DNA of 64,000 nt from the NCBI RefSeq assembly GCF_000007705.1, contig NC_005085.1, forward strand, positions 3,233,752-3,297,751, in the 5' to 3' direction. This document shows, one piece after another, positions 52,357-60,506 of the stretch; the first letter of the stretch is position 1; every line of letters starts with the position of its first letter. The notes below the pieces were generated by a model. It did not search any database and was not told where the DNA came from. It saw only the letters and a list, made by a program, of their open reading frames with translations. The position numbers and the translations under genes were made by a program. This stretch comes from Chromobacterium violaceum ATCC 12472 (GTDB lineage: Bacteria; Pseudomonadota; Gammaproteobacteria; Burkholderiales; Chromobacteriaceae).

Positions 52357-52845
52357 TCACATCACCTCCATCGCCTCGACCTGCCATACCAGCTTGGCGT
52401 CCAGCGGCGGGCCCTTGTCGGCGTCCGGCATGGTCTGCAATGGATACATCAGCCACAGCGGACCGTAATGGGCGACATCGAAGGGCTTGTTGTCGATGCG
52501 CCGCGCCAGCACCACGCTCTGCTTGCCCAACTCATCGACCGAGATGTCGTAGCGGTAGTAGTTGATCGCCAGCACCCTCACCATGGTGCCCTTGGCCTCC
52601 ACCTTGGCCAGGATGTCGCGCACCAGCGGCCCGCTGAAGCGCACCGAAGGCGTCCAGCTGGTGGAGGTGGTGAAGCTCACCTGCTTCAACTTGCCCAGGT
52701 CGCTGTCGCGGAACTGGTAGACGCCGCGCTTGGCGTCGGTGAAGCGCCCGATCTTGCCCGAAACCGTCAAAACCACGGGATCGCCGCCCGCCAGCGCGGG
52801 CACGCTCAGGCAGAGGCCTATCAGCCAGCACAGGGCCTTACGCAT
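52357..52845 (-). CDS. periplasmic molybdopterin-fold-like protein
   Basis: A 162-residue protein with a signal peptide (MRKALCWLIGLCLSVPALAG). The mature part, DPVVLTVSGKIGRFTDAKRG, then KQVSFTTSTSWTPSVRFSGP and PFDVAHYGPLWLMYPLQTM, resembles the oxidoreductase molybdopterin-binding fold. The Cys that ligates Mo in SUO-type enzymes is absent, so it is probably non-catalytic. ATG at 52845 chosen because AGGA precedes it. It may feed a signal to the kinase downstream. Confidence 0.75.
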   Translation of the reverse strand: MRKALCWLIGLCLSVPALAGGDPVVLTVSGKIGRFTDAKRGVYQFRDSDLGKLKQVSFTTSTSWTPSVRFSGPLVRDILAKVEAKGTMVRVLAINYYRYDISVDELGKQSVVLARRIDNKPFDVAHYGPLWLMYPLQTMPDADKGPPLDAKLVWQVEAMEVM

Positions 52846-52990
52846 AGCCATCCTCGAATCGCAGATAAAAAACGGCCAATTATATTCATCCCCGCCCCTT
52901 CGCAACCAGTCCTAAGCGAAGAAAACCCCGCCCGCGCCACACTTTGCAACCATTTTCTACCACGCGGCCCAAGCGGCGGATGGAAAAAGC

Positions 52991-53017
52991 AAAAAGCCAG
53001 TGGCGGACCACTGGCTT
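52991..53017 (-). terminator. intrinsic terminator after the flagellin gene
   Basis: Stem AAGCCAGTGG / CCACTGGCTT with loop TCCG on the leftward strand, then TTT. It lies 34 bases past the flagellin stop. Confidence 0.85.
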
Positions 53018-53050
53018 GCATCGCCGCGGCGCAAGGCCGCGCGTCGATGA

Positions 53051-54169
53051 TTACTGCAGCAGGGACATGGCCAGGCTGCTCATGCTGCCGCTTTGCTTCA
53101 GCATGGAGGTGCTGGCTTGCATCAGCATCTGCTTGGCGGTCATGTTGGAGCTTTCGTTGGCGTAGTCGGTGTCCATGATGCGGCCCTTGGCTGCCAGCGT
53201 GTTGTTGTTCACGTTCGACAGGTTGTTGATCACGTGGTCCAGACGGTTGGCGTTGGCGCCCAGCGCGGAGCGCACGGTGCCGACGGCGTCCAGCGCGGCG
53301 TTGATGGTGGTGATGGTGTCGGACTTGCCGATTTCGGTATTGGCGACAGCGGCGTCGATCGCGGTCTTGGCATCGGCGTTCTTGGAAGCCTCGGCCAGGT
53401 AGCCGTTGTCGTATTGAGCCTGAGCGTCGGCCTTGGCCTTTTTCTCGGCGTCGGTGCCGCTAGCCATCGCGGTGATGGCAGCCTGGTCCTTGCCGCCTGC
53501 GGCGGTTTTGGCGGCGGCTTCCGCTGCAGTCTTGGCGGTGGCGTCCAGTACGCCGTTGGCAGCGGTAATCTGCTTATCGCGCTTGGCCTTGTCGGCGGCG
53601 GCCTTCTCGTCGGCGGTCATCGTCTTTTCGTAGTTGGCCGACACCTTGCCCAGCGAGTCGTCCAACGACTTCATATTGCCGCTCAGATCCACCGACATGG
53701 TTTCTTCTGCGGCGGAACCGATCTGGAAGCTCAGGGCGCTGGCCACTTTGCCGCCTTGCAGCAGCTTCTCGCCGCCGAAGGAGGTGTTCTTCATGATGTT
53801 GGTCAGTTCCTTGCCCAGCTGGTCGAACTCTGCCTGCATCGCGGTCTTGTCGGCTGCGGTGGTGGTGCCGTTGGCGCCTTCGGTGCCCAGGTCCTTCATC
53901 CGTTGCAGGATGTTGGTCACTTCGTTCAGCGCGCCTTCGGCGGTCTGCAGCATGGAGATGCCGTTCTGGGCGTTCTTCATGGCGACGGTCATGCCGCGGC
54001 TTTGGGCGTCCAGACGGGTGGCGATCTGCAGGCCGGCGGCGTCGTCCATCGCGGAGTTGATGCGCAGGCCGGTGCCCAGGCGGGTCATGGAGGTGGACAG
54101 CGCGCCCTGGGTGCTGTTCATGTTGGACTTGGTGTTCAGTGCCGCGATATTGGTGTGCAGGCTCAGCAT
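53051..54169 (-). CDS. lafA: lateral flagellin (LafA type) with a helical Ala/Lys-rich insert
   Basis: A 372-residue flagellin. The conserved N-terminal D0/D1 is residues 1-177 (MLSLHTNIAALNTKSNMNST, LGTGLRINSAMDDAAGLQIA) and the C-terminal D1/D0 is about 283-372 (SALGANANRLDHVINNLSNV, ending SLAMSLLQ). Lateral flagellins are usually about 280-310 residues. Here residues 178-280 are Ala/Lys/Asp-rich with few hydrophobics and no aromatic cluster, unlike the beta-rich D2/D3 usually found. The extra domain is predicted helical. A single copy is present in the window. Confidence 0.92.
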   Translation of the reverse strand: MLSLHTNIAALNTKSNMNSTQGALSTSMTRLGTGLRINSAMDDAAGLQIATRLDAQSRGMTVAMKNAQNGISMLQTAEGALNEVTNILQRMKDLGTEGANGTTTAADKTAMQAEFDQLGKELTNIMKNTSFGGEKLLQGGKVASALSFQIGSAAEETMSVDLSGNMKSLDDSLGKVSANYEKTMTADEKAAADKAKRDKQITAANGVLDATAKTAAEAAAKTAAGGKDQAAITAMASGTDAEKKAKADAQAQYDNGYLAEASKNADAKTAIDAAVANTEIGKSDTITTINAALDAVGTVRSALGANANRLDHVINNLSNVNNNTLAAKGRIMDTDYANESSNMTAKQMLMQASTSMLKQSGSMSSLAMSLLQ

Positions 54170-54222
54170 GGAAATGCTCCGTCAGGTTTGGTTGGGTAAG
54201 CGGCATGGCTGCCGTTACCCTT

Positions 54223-54253
54223 GCAAGGCGGCGCTTATCGCAGCGAACTTAAA
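54223..54253 (-). promoter_or_regulatory. candidate lateral sigma-28 promoter of the flagellin gene
   Basis: Leftward TTTAAGTT, 16 bases, GCCTTGC, similar to those before flgM and fliD. A GCGATAAG just inside the spacer is a competing -10 candidate. It ends 54 bases upstream of the ATG. Confidence 0.45.
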
Positions 54254-54380
54254 TCTCAACAAGACGTGAAAAATCACACTGGATTTTATCAAGCGGCCAC
54301 ATCGCTTCGCGCAATGTCTATAACATAGTCATCACGGCCAGGCCCCCGGGTCCCCACCGTCGTGCGGAGATAAACCGTCG

Positions 54381-55637
54381 ATGAACGTGCAATCGAATCC
54401 TTTCCTGTTCGAAAGCGCCGCCCTCAGCCATCTGCCCGGCTTCGGCGCGGTCCGGAGCACCCAGCTCGCCGGCTATCTGTCCGTCGGCGACTCGGCCGGA
54501 GGCTGGCTGTATTTCTGCTTCAGCGAAGCGGGAGACCATCCGGAGCAGGCCCCGCTGCTGGTCTGGATCAACGGCGCGCCGGAATGGAGCGCGCTGGACG
54601 CGCTGCTGGACGAGCACGGCCCCTATCTGCTGGACCCTTCCGGCCGCATCTATTCCAACCCTTTCGGCTGGCACCATCATGTCAACCTCCTGATCATCGA
54701 ACAGCCGCTGGGCCATGGCCTGTCCTTCACCACCCATCCGCGCTACCTGCCGGAAAGCCACGACGAAGCCAGCCTGCAGCTGTACCACGCGCTGCAGGAA
54801 TTCCTGCTGCGCTGGCCGCGCTACCGGGAACGGGACTGCTACCTGTTCGGCAACGCCGCGGCGACCCACACCATCGCGCGCCTGGCCCACCGCGTGCTGG
54901 ACGGCAACAGCGGCGGCCAGCCGCAAATCTCGCTCAAGGGGCTGGGACTGGGCAACGCCCAGCTGGCGCCCGACATCCAGCTGCCCAGCCATATCGATTA
55001 CGCGTATCAGCACCGGCTGATCAATCTGGACGAACGAAACCACGCGCAAGCCGGACTGGACGAGTTCAACCGGGCCCACGCCTCTCCCATCGCCTTGCAG
55101 CAGCAATCGGCGGGCCGGATAGCGGTCGGGATAGAGCGCTATATCCAGCAATGCTGCGGCCGCGATCTGCACGATATCCGCCATCCGCCTCAGAAGCCGT
55201 CCAAAGCGCTGAGCGAATACCTGAAAAAGCCCTCGGTGCAACAGGCTCTGCACATCGACCCCCGCTCCAATAATGAATTGCAGCCGCATTCCAGCCTGAT
55301 GACCGAAGCCATATGGCAGGAAAGCTCATCCCATTTGCTGCCCATGCTGCTGGATCAATTGAAGGTGCTGTTCTTTCACGGCGAATGCTGCATGACGGGG
55401 AACTACCTGGGGCTCGACGCCTGGTTCAATACCCAATCCTGGTCGCAGGCCGACGCCTTCCGCCGGCAAAAGCGGCAGGCCTGGCGCCCCTATGGCCTGG
55501 CTGCCGGCCTGATCCGCAGCCATGGCAATCTCAGCCAGATCATCATCCAAAACGCCGGGCTGCGCGTGGCCAGGGACCAGCCGGCTGCCGCGCAAGCGAT
55601 GCTGCGCGACTTCCTGGCCGGAGACGCCCCCCAATAA
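54381..55637 (+). CDS. serine-carboxypeptidase (S10)-fold protein lacking the catalytic triad
   Basis: A 418-residue protein with the S10 scaffold: APLLVWINGAPEWSALDALL, DEHGPYLLDPSGRIYSNPFG, VNLLIIEQPLGHGLSFTT, KGLGLGNAQLAPDIQLPS, KPSVQQALHI. Catalytic residues are replaced: nucleophile motif GESYAG is GNAAAT (157-162, Ser to A159); the Asp motif GDxD is GECC (334-337); the His motif GAGHMVP is NAGLRVA (391-397, His to L394). The oxyanion loop NGGPGCSS is NGAPEWSA. No signal peptide. Divergent from the flagellin gene. Probably a binding or scaffold protein, not a peptidase. Confidence 0.82.
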   Translation: MNVQSNPFLFESAALSHLPGFGAVRSTQLAGYLSVGDSAGGWLYFCFSEAGDHPEQAPLLVWINGAPEWSALDALLDEHGPYLLDPSGRIYSNPFGWHHHVNLLIIEQPLGHGLSFTTHPRYLPESHDEASLQLYHALQEFLLRWPRYRERDCYLFGNAAATHTIARLAHRVLDGNSGGQPQISLKGLGLGNAQLAPDIQLPSHIDYAYQHRLINLDERNHAQAGLDEFNRAHASPIALQQQSAGRIAVGIERYIQQCCGRDLHDIRHPPQKPSKALSEYLKKPSVQQALHIDPRSNNELQPHSSLMTEAIWQESSSHLLPMLLDQLKVLFFHGECCMTGNYLGLDAWFNTQSWSQADAFRRQKRQAWRPYGLAAGLIRSHGNLSQIIIQNAGLRVARDQPAAAQAMLRDFLAGDAPQ

Positions 55638-55703
55638 GGACATATGCATTGACCGGCAGGAAAGCGCGGGTTGTAATGCGATATCCACCATCCGGGGAAA
55701 CCC

Positions 55704-57098
55704 ATGCCCGCGCTCGCCCTTCGCGCAGTCCGCCAGCTCTGGCTCGACTGCGGCCTCGACGCCTCCGCCCTCTCCCAGCTTGAACTGAACGACGGCGGCG
55801 CCATGCTGCCTTCTTCCTTCGCCATCGCCGCCGCCGCGCAGGCGTCGATAGGCGCTTGCGGATTGGCGGCGGCTGAATTCTGGCGTCTGCGCGGCGGGGA
55901 GCTGCAGACGGTCGGCGTCGACGCCAGCCATGCCGTCGCGGAATTCCGCAGCGAGCACTATTTCCGCGTCGATGGCGCGCTCCCGGCCGACCCCTGGGAC
56001 AAGATAGCCGGCATCTATCGCTGCGGAGACGGACGCTGGGTGCGCATCCACACCAACTTCGCCCATCACTGCCGGGGCGTGCTGGATCTATTGGGCTGCG
56101 AATACGACAGGGATGCGGTGGCCGGCGCGCTGGCGACCTGGTCCGCCTTCGATTTCGAGGACGCGGCCGCAGAGCGCGGCCTGGTCGTCGCCGCGCTGCG
56201 CAGCTTCGCCGAATGGGATGCGCATCCGCAAGGCCGCGCCGTCGCCGCACTGCCGCCGCTGACCATCACGCGGATAGGAGACGCGCCGCCCTTGCCGCTC
56301 CCGCCCTCTTTCCGTCCGCTGCAAGGCATCCGCGCGCTGGACCTGACCCGCATCATCGCCGGCCCGGTGGCCGGACGCGCGCTGGCCGCCCACGGCGCCG
56401 ACGTACTGCGCATCACCTCGCCGAACCTGCCCACCATAGCGACGCTCGATATCGACACCGGACGCGGCAAGCGCAACGCCGGGCTGGACCTGACGACGGC
56501 AGCGGGCCGCGAGGCGCTGCGCGCCCTGCTGGCCGACGCCCATGTCTTCATCCAGGGCTACCGGCCGGGAGGCTTGGCCGCGCTGGGTTTCTCTCCCGAG
56601 GATGCCGCGCGCCTCCGCCCCGGCATCGTCTACGTTTCGCTCAGCGCCTACGGCCATACTGGCCCCTGGGCTGGGCGCCGAGGCTTCGACTCGCTGACCC
56701 AGGCCGCCAGCGGCTTCAACCTGGCCGAAGCCGAGGCCGCCGGCAGCGATGCGCCCCGCGCGCTGCCGGCCCAGGCGCTGGACCACGGCGCCGGCTACCT
56801 GGCGGCGCTGGGCGCGATCGCCGCGCTGCACCGCCAGCGGGCCGAGGGCGGCAGCTGGCACGTGCAGGTGTCGCTGGCCCAGACCGGCCATTGGCTGCGC
56901 GGCCTGGGCCGGGTGGCCGGCGCGATGGATCGGTCCTTGCCGACGCTGGACGATGTCCGCCCCTGGCTGGAAGAGCGCGACTCCGGCTTCGGTCGCCTGC
57001 TGGCGGTGCGCCACGCCGCCCGAATGGCGCTGACGCCGGCGCGCTGGGACCTGCCGTCGATGCCGCTGGACAGCCACGTCCCAGGCTGGGCTGGCTGA
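55704..57098 (+). CDS. CaiB/BaiF-family CoA-transferase
   Basis: A 464-residue protein. The start of a typical family member, GIRALDLTRIIAGPVAGRAL followed by AAHGADVLRI, appears only at about residue 208. It continues RGKRNAGLDLTTAAGREALR, VFIQGYRPGGLAALGF and YVSLSAYGHTGPWAGRRGFD (the Asp likely catalytic). Residues 1-205 resemble the distal half of the fold. So the protein appears to be a permuted or two-half version. GGGGAAA precedes the ATG. Substrate unknown; the following MFS gene may supply it. Confidence 0.82.
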   Translation: MPALALRAVRQLWLDCGLDASALSQLELNDGGAMLPSSFAIAAAAQASIGACGLAAAEFWRLRGGELQTVGVDASHAVAEFRSEHYFRVDGALPADPWDKIAGIYRCGDGRWVRIHTNFAHHCRGVLDLLGCEYDRDAVAGALATWSAFDFEDAAAERGLVVAALRSFAEWDAHPQGRAVAALPPLTITRIGDAPPLPLPPSFRPLQGIRALDLTRIIAGPVAGRALAAHGADVLRITSPNLPTIATLDIDTGRGKRNAGLDLTTAAGREALRALLADAHVFIQGYRPGGLAALGFSPEDAARLRPGIVYVSLSAYGHTGPWAGRRGFDSLTQAASGFNLAEAEAAGSDAPRALPAQALDHGAGYLAALGAIAALHRQRAEGGSWHVQVSLAQTGHWLRGLGRVAGAMDRSLPTLDDVRPWLEERDSGFGRLLAVRHAARMALTPARWDLPSMPLDSHVPGWAG

Positions 57099-57163
57099 AA
57101 AGACAGGTTTCACCGCAGCCGGCCTCGCTAAAACTGGCAGTTTCGATACTCGTCGAGGCAGGG

Positions 57164-58357
57164 ATGAAAACCAACAAGTACCTGATCGAAGCGCTGCTGT
57201 TTTCCAGCTATGTGCTGTTCGGCATGAGCTGGGCCGGCGGCAGCGCCTTCATTCCGCAGATCATGCGCGAACTGGGCGTGCACGACCTGGCCGCCGGCTC
57301 CCACATCAGCAACGCCGTGGCCGCCGCCAAGCTGCTGGGCACCTTCGTCGCCGCCGGCATCTTGTCGCGGCTGCTGGCGAAAAAGGCGGTGGCGCTGGCC
57401 ATGGCGCTGATGGCGCTGGGCGCGCTGACGCCCTTCGTGCACAGCTACCCCTGGCTGCTGCTGGTGCGCTTCCTGATGGGACTGGGCGGCGCGCTGGTCA
57501 TCGTCTATTTCTCGCCCATCGTCATGCAATGGTTCGCGCCAAGCGAGCGCCCATTCGTCAATGGCTTGAATTCGGTGGCCTTCAACATCGGCACCGCCGC
57601 CATCCTGTTCGGACTGCCGGCCATGCTGGGCTGGTTCCAGGACTGGCAGACCACGCTGCTCGCCATTTCGCTGGGCAGCGTGCTGTGCCTGGCGCTGTGG
57701 CTGGTTTTCGGCGCGGATGGCGCGGCGGAAGCAAAGCAGGCCGACTCGGGGCCGCGCCATACGCTGTGGCAGGGGCTGAAGGAGCGCTTCAACTGGCTGC
57801 TGGCCTTCACCTACAGCGGCACGCTGTCCTTCTACGTGATCCTGTTCAGCTTCTACCAGAACGCCGGCATCCAGCAGGCGAAATACGTGGTGCTCGCCGG
57901 ACTGGCCGGCACGGTGGCCGGCATCTGGCTGGCCAGGCGCGTGACGCGCCGGCTGCCGCTGCTGCGGCTGTCCGGGCTGCTGCAACTGCTGGCGGTGATC
58001 GGCCTGCATGCCCAGGTTTGGGGATGGAGCGACGACGCGGGGCTGGTCACCGCCGCGGCGCTGGCGGCCGGCTTCTTCATCTTCCTGCCCATCACCAGCC
58101 TGGTGACGCTGGCGCAGGAGCAGCCGGGCATGACGCCGGACAAGGCGGCGGTCACTTTCAGCCTGTTCTGGTTCCTCAGCTATCTGCTGGCCACGGTGGC
58201 GCCCTACCTGTTCGGCAAGCTGGTGGACCTGCGCGGCGGCGATTACGGGCTGGCGATGGCGTTCGCCACGCTGCTGTCGTCCACCTTCCTGCTGGGCTCG
58301 CTGCTGATGCGCGAAACGCGGGAGCCCGCCGCGCGCCAGGCCGCTCAGGGCGCTTAG
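57164..58357 (+). CDS. MFS transporter
   Basis: A 397-residue inner-membrane protein with about 12 membrane segments. The family core is LIEALLFSSYVLFGMSWAGG and YPWLLLVRFLMGLGGALVIV; GAGGCAGGG lies before the ATG. Its stop overlaps the convergent LacI gene by four bases. Located 65 bases after the CoA-transferase gene, so co-transcription is likely. Substrate not readable. Confidence 0.85.
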   Translation: MKTNKYLIEALLFSSYVLFGMSWAGGSAFIPQIMRELGVHDLAAGSHISNAVAAAKLLGTFVAAGILSRLLAKKAVALAMALMALGALTPFVHSYPWLLLVRFLMGLGGALVIVYFSPIVMQWFAPSERPFVNGLNSVAFNIGTAAILFGLPAMLGWFQDWQTTLLAISLGSVLCLALWLVFGADGAAEAKQADSGPRHTLWQGLKERFNWLLAFTYSGTLSFYVILFSFYQNAGIQQAKYVVLAGLAGTVAGIWLARRVTRRLPLLRLSGLLQLLAVIGLHAQVWGWSDDAGLVTAAALAAGFFIFLPITSLVTLAQEQPGMTPDKAAVTFSLFWFLSYLLATVAPYLFGKLVDLRGGDYGLAMAFATLLSSTFLLGSLLMRETREPAARQAAQGA

Positions 58358-59364
58358 ATACGGCGCAAATTAAGGCTGGCCGGCACGCGCAGATCGCGCT
58401 CGGCCAACGCCTCGCCCTGCAGTAGCGCCAGCACCTGGCCCAGGCTGGCCTCGGCCAGCGCGCGGCTGTCCTGGCATATGGCGTCCACCGGCAGCGGCAG
58501 GCAGTCGAGCAGCGGATGATCGTCGAAAGTGAGCAGATATCGCGGCGACTCGCGCAGCCGATGCCGTTCGCGGATGAAAGACAGCACGCCCTCCAGCAAG
58601 GTGATGGACGCGGTGAACAGCGCGCGCGGATAGCGCCCGTGGCGGGCATGCCAGTCGGCCATCATCCGGTAGCCGGATTCGCGCTGGAAATCCCGCTCGG
58701 CCACCCAGTCTGCGCCCTCTTCCAAACCCGCGGCTTGCAGCGCCTGCCGGTAGCCAGCCAGGCGCTCGCGGCTGGCCGACAGTTCCGGCTGGCCGCCAAA
58801 GTATGCCAGCTCGTCCACCCCGCCGGCCAACAGCGGGGACAGCAGCCGGGCGACGCTGTCGCCGGAGTCGGTGACCGCCGACGGGATGCCGCTGCCGGGA
58901 ATATGGCGGTCGGCGAACACGAACGGCAGCCGGCCGGTCCAGGGCTGATAGCGCGCGGCGTCGCCGCTGCACGGCACCACGATCATGCCGTCCACCTGGC
59001 GCGCGGCCAGTTGGCCGATGCCGTCGCTCTCCCGTTCCGGGTCTTCGTCGCTGGTCACCATCAGCAACTGGTAGCCCCGTTCGCGGCAGCGGTTCTCCAG
59101 CGCCTGCGCCAGCGCGGCGTGGGTGGAGTTGGTCAGGTCCGGCACCACCAGTCCTATGCTGCTGCTGCGCCGGCTGCGCAGGCTGCGGGCCTGCTGGGAA
59201 GGCTTGAAATGGTGCTCGCGCGCCACCCGCTCCACTTTTTCCACGGTGGCCGGCGAGATGCGGTAACGCTCGGCATGGCCGTTCAACACCATGCTGGCGG
59301 TGGTGCGCGACACGCCGGCCAGGGCGGCGATGTCGTCTATGGTCAGGCGTTTGAAGCTGCTCAT
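58354..59364 (-). CDS. Cra/FruR-like LacI-family regulator
   Basis: A 336-residue regulator when started at MSSFKRLTIDDIAALAGVSR (59364). The helix-turn-helix continues TTASMVLNGHAERYRISPAT; with VEKVERVAREHHFKPSQQAR this is close to FruR/Cra. The ligand domain includes SIGLVVPDLTNSTHAALAQA and RALFTASITLLEGVLSFIRE, also Cra-like. It is downstream of rbsB on the same strand but beyond a terminator, so it probably has its own promoter. It may regulate ribose genes; that is from position only. Confidence 0.82.
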   Translation of the reverse strand: MSSFKRLTIDDIAALAGVSRTTASMVLNGHAERYRISPATVEKVERVAREHHFKPSQQARSLRSRRSSSIGLVVPDLTNSTHAALAQALENRCRERGYQLLMVTSDEDPERESDGIGQLAARQVDGMIVVPCSGDAARYQPWTGRLPFVFADRHIPGSGIPSAVTDSGDSVARLLSPLLAGGVDELAYFGGQPELSASRERLAGYRQALQAAGLEEGADWVAERDFQRESGYRMMADWHARHGRYPRALFTASITLLEGVLSFIRERHRLRESPRYLLTFDDHPLLDCLPLPVDAICQDSRALAEASLGQVLALLQGEALAERDLRVPASLNLRRI

Positions 59365-59467
59365 GAGGCGGACCGGGCGATGAAAGCGAAATGATAATCG
59401 CAATACGGCGAAACGGGACCGCGCGCCTTGCGCCGGCCCCGTTGCCGCACCGCGTCTCCAGCGGGTA

Positions 59468-59499
59468 GAACCCCGGCCGCCAAGCGGCGGCCGGGGTTC
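59468..59499 (-). terminator. strong hairpin between rbsB and the regulator
   Basis: Perfect 14-bp stem GAACCCCGGCCGCC / GGCGGCCGGGGTTC with loop GCTT on the leftward strand, 13 bases past the rbsB stop. No clear T tract. Confidence 0.7.
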
Positions 59500-59511
59500 T
59501 GTCTGCGGGCT

Positions 59512-60447
59512 TTACTGATGGACCAGGTTCAGCGGCACCGGGATGAACTTGTCCACCTTCTGGCCGTCGGCCAGCTTCTTGGCGGTCTGCACGCCGTACT
59601 GGCCGATCAGCGCCGGCTGCTGCTGCACGGTGGCGGACAGCGTGCCGCCCTTGACCGCGGCCACGGCGTCCGGCGTGGCATCGAAGCCCACCACCACCAC
59701 GTTCTTCAGGCCGGCTGCCTGGATCGCCTTCACCGCGCCCAGCGCCATTTCGTCGTTGTGCGCGAACACGCCCTGGATGTCCTTATTGCCCTGGATGATG
59801 TTTTCCATCACCGACAGGCCCTTGGCGCGGTCGAAGTCGGCCGGCTGCTTGGCCAGCAGCTTGACGCCGTCCTTCTTGTCCACCACCTGGTGGAAGCCCT
59901 CGCCGCGCTCGCGGGCGGCGGAAGAACCGGCGATGCCTTCCAGCTCGACGATGCGGCCCTTGCCGCCCAGCTTGTCCAGCAGGTACTTGCCGGCCATCAC
60001 GCCGCCGGCGATGTTGTCGGACGCGATGTGGGCGCTGACTTCCGCGCCGTTGACGCTGCGGTCCAGCGACACCACCTTGATGCCCTTGGACGTCGCTTCC
60101 TTCACCACGTTGGCCACGGCGGAGGAGTCGGTCGGGTTGATCAGGATCACGCTGACCTTCTTCTGGATCAGGTCTTCCACGCTGGCCTGCTGCTTGGCCG
60201 GATCGTCCTGGGCGTCGACGGTGATCAGGTTGACGCCCTGTTTCTTGGCTTCGGCCGCCGCGCCGTCGCGCAGCTCGACGAAGAACGGGTTGTTGAGCGT
60301 GGACACCGCCAGGCCGACGGCGATCTTGCCGTCTGCCGCCGCGGCGCTGGCGTCGCCGGCCGGCGCGCCGCCCGGGCCCTGCTTGGAGCAGGCGGCGATG
60401 CCGAAGGCCAGGATGCCGGCCACGAGCGGAGTAAGAATGCGTTTCAT
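59512..60447 (-). CDS. rbsB: ribose ABC transporter substrate-binding protein RbsB
   Basis: A 311-residue periplasmic sugar-binding protein. VGLAVSTLNNPFFVELRDGA, DAQDDPAKQQASVEDLIQKK, INPTDSSAVANVVKEATSKG and VFAHNDEMALGAVKAIQAAG match RbsB. The signal sequence MKRILTPLVAGILAFGIAAC ends in a lipobox Cys at residue 20, so it is a lipoprotein rather than a freely soluble protein as in E. coli. Last structural gene of rbsKDACB. Confidence 0.94.
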   Translation of the reverse strand: MKRILTPLVAGILAFGIAACSKQGPGGAPAGDASAAAADGKIAVGLAVSTLNNPFFVELRDGAAAEAKKQGVNLITVDAQDDPAKQQASVEDLIQKKVSVILINPTDSSAVANVVKEATSKGIKVVSLDRSVNGAEVSAHIASDNIAGGVMAGKYLLDKLGGKGRIVELEGIAGSSAARERGEGFHQVVDKKDGVKLLAKQPADFDRAKGLSVMENIIQGNKDIQGVFAHNDEMALGAVKAIQAAGLKNVVVVGFDATPDAVAAVKGGTLSATVQQQPALIGQYGVQTAKKLADGQKVDKFIPVPLNLVHQ

Positions 60448-60506
60448 GCTGATGCTCCCTGAGAAATGGAATGATGCACTGCATTGAGCGGCGCGCGCCG
60501 CCATCG

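Noticed and set aside
54233-54241. GCGATAAG as the flagellin -10 element
   Set aside because: No TAAA-type -35 lies 15 bases upstream. The spaced motif shared with flgM and fliD is preferred, though this stays an open alternative.
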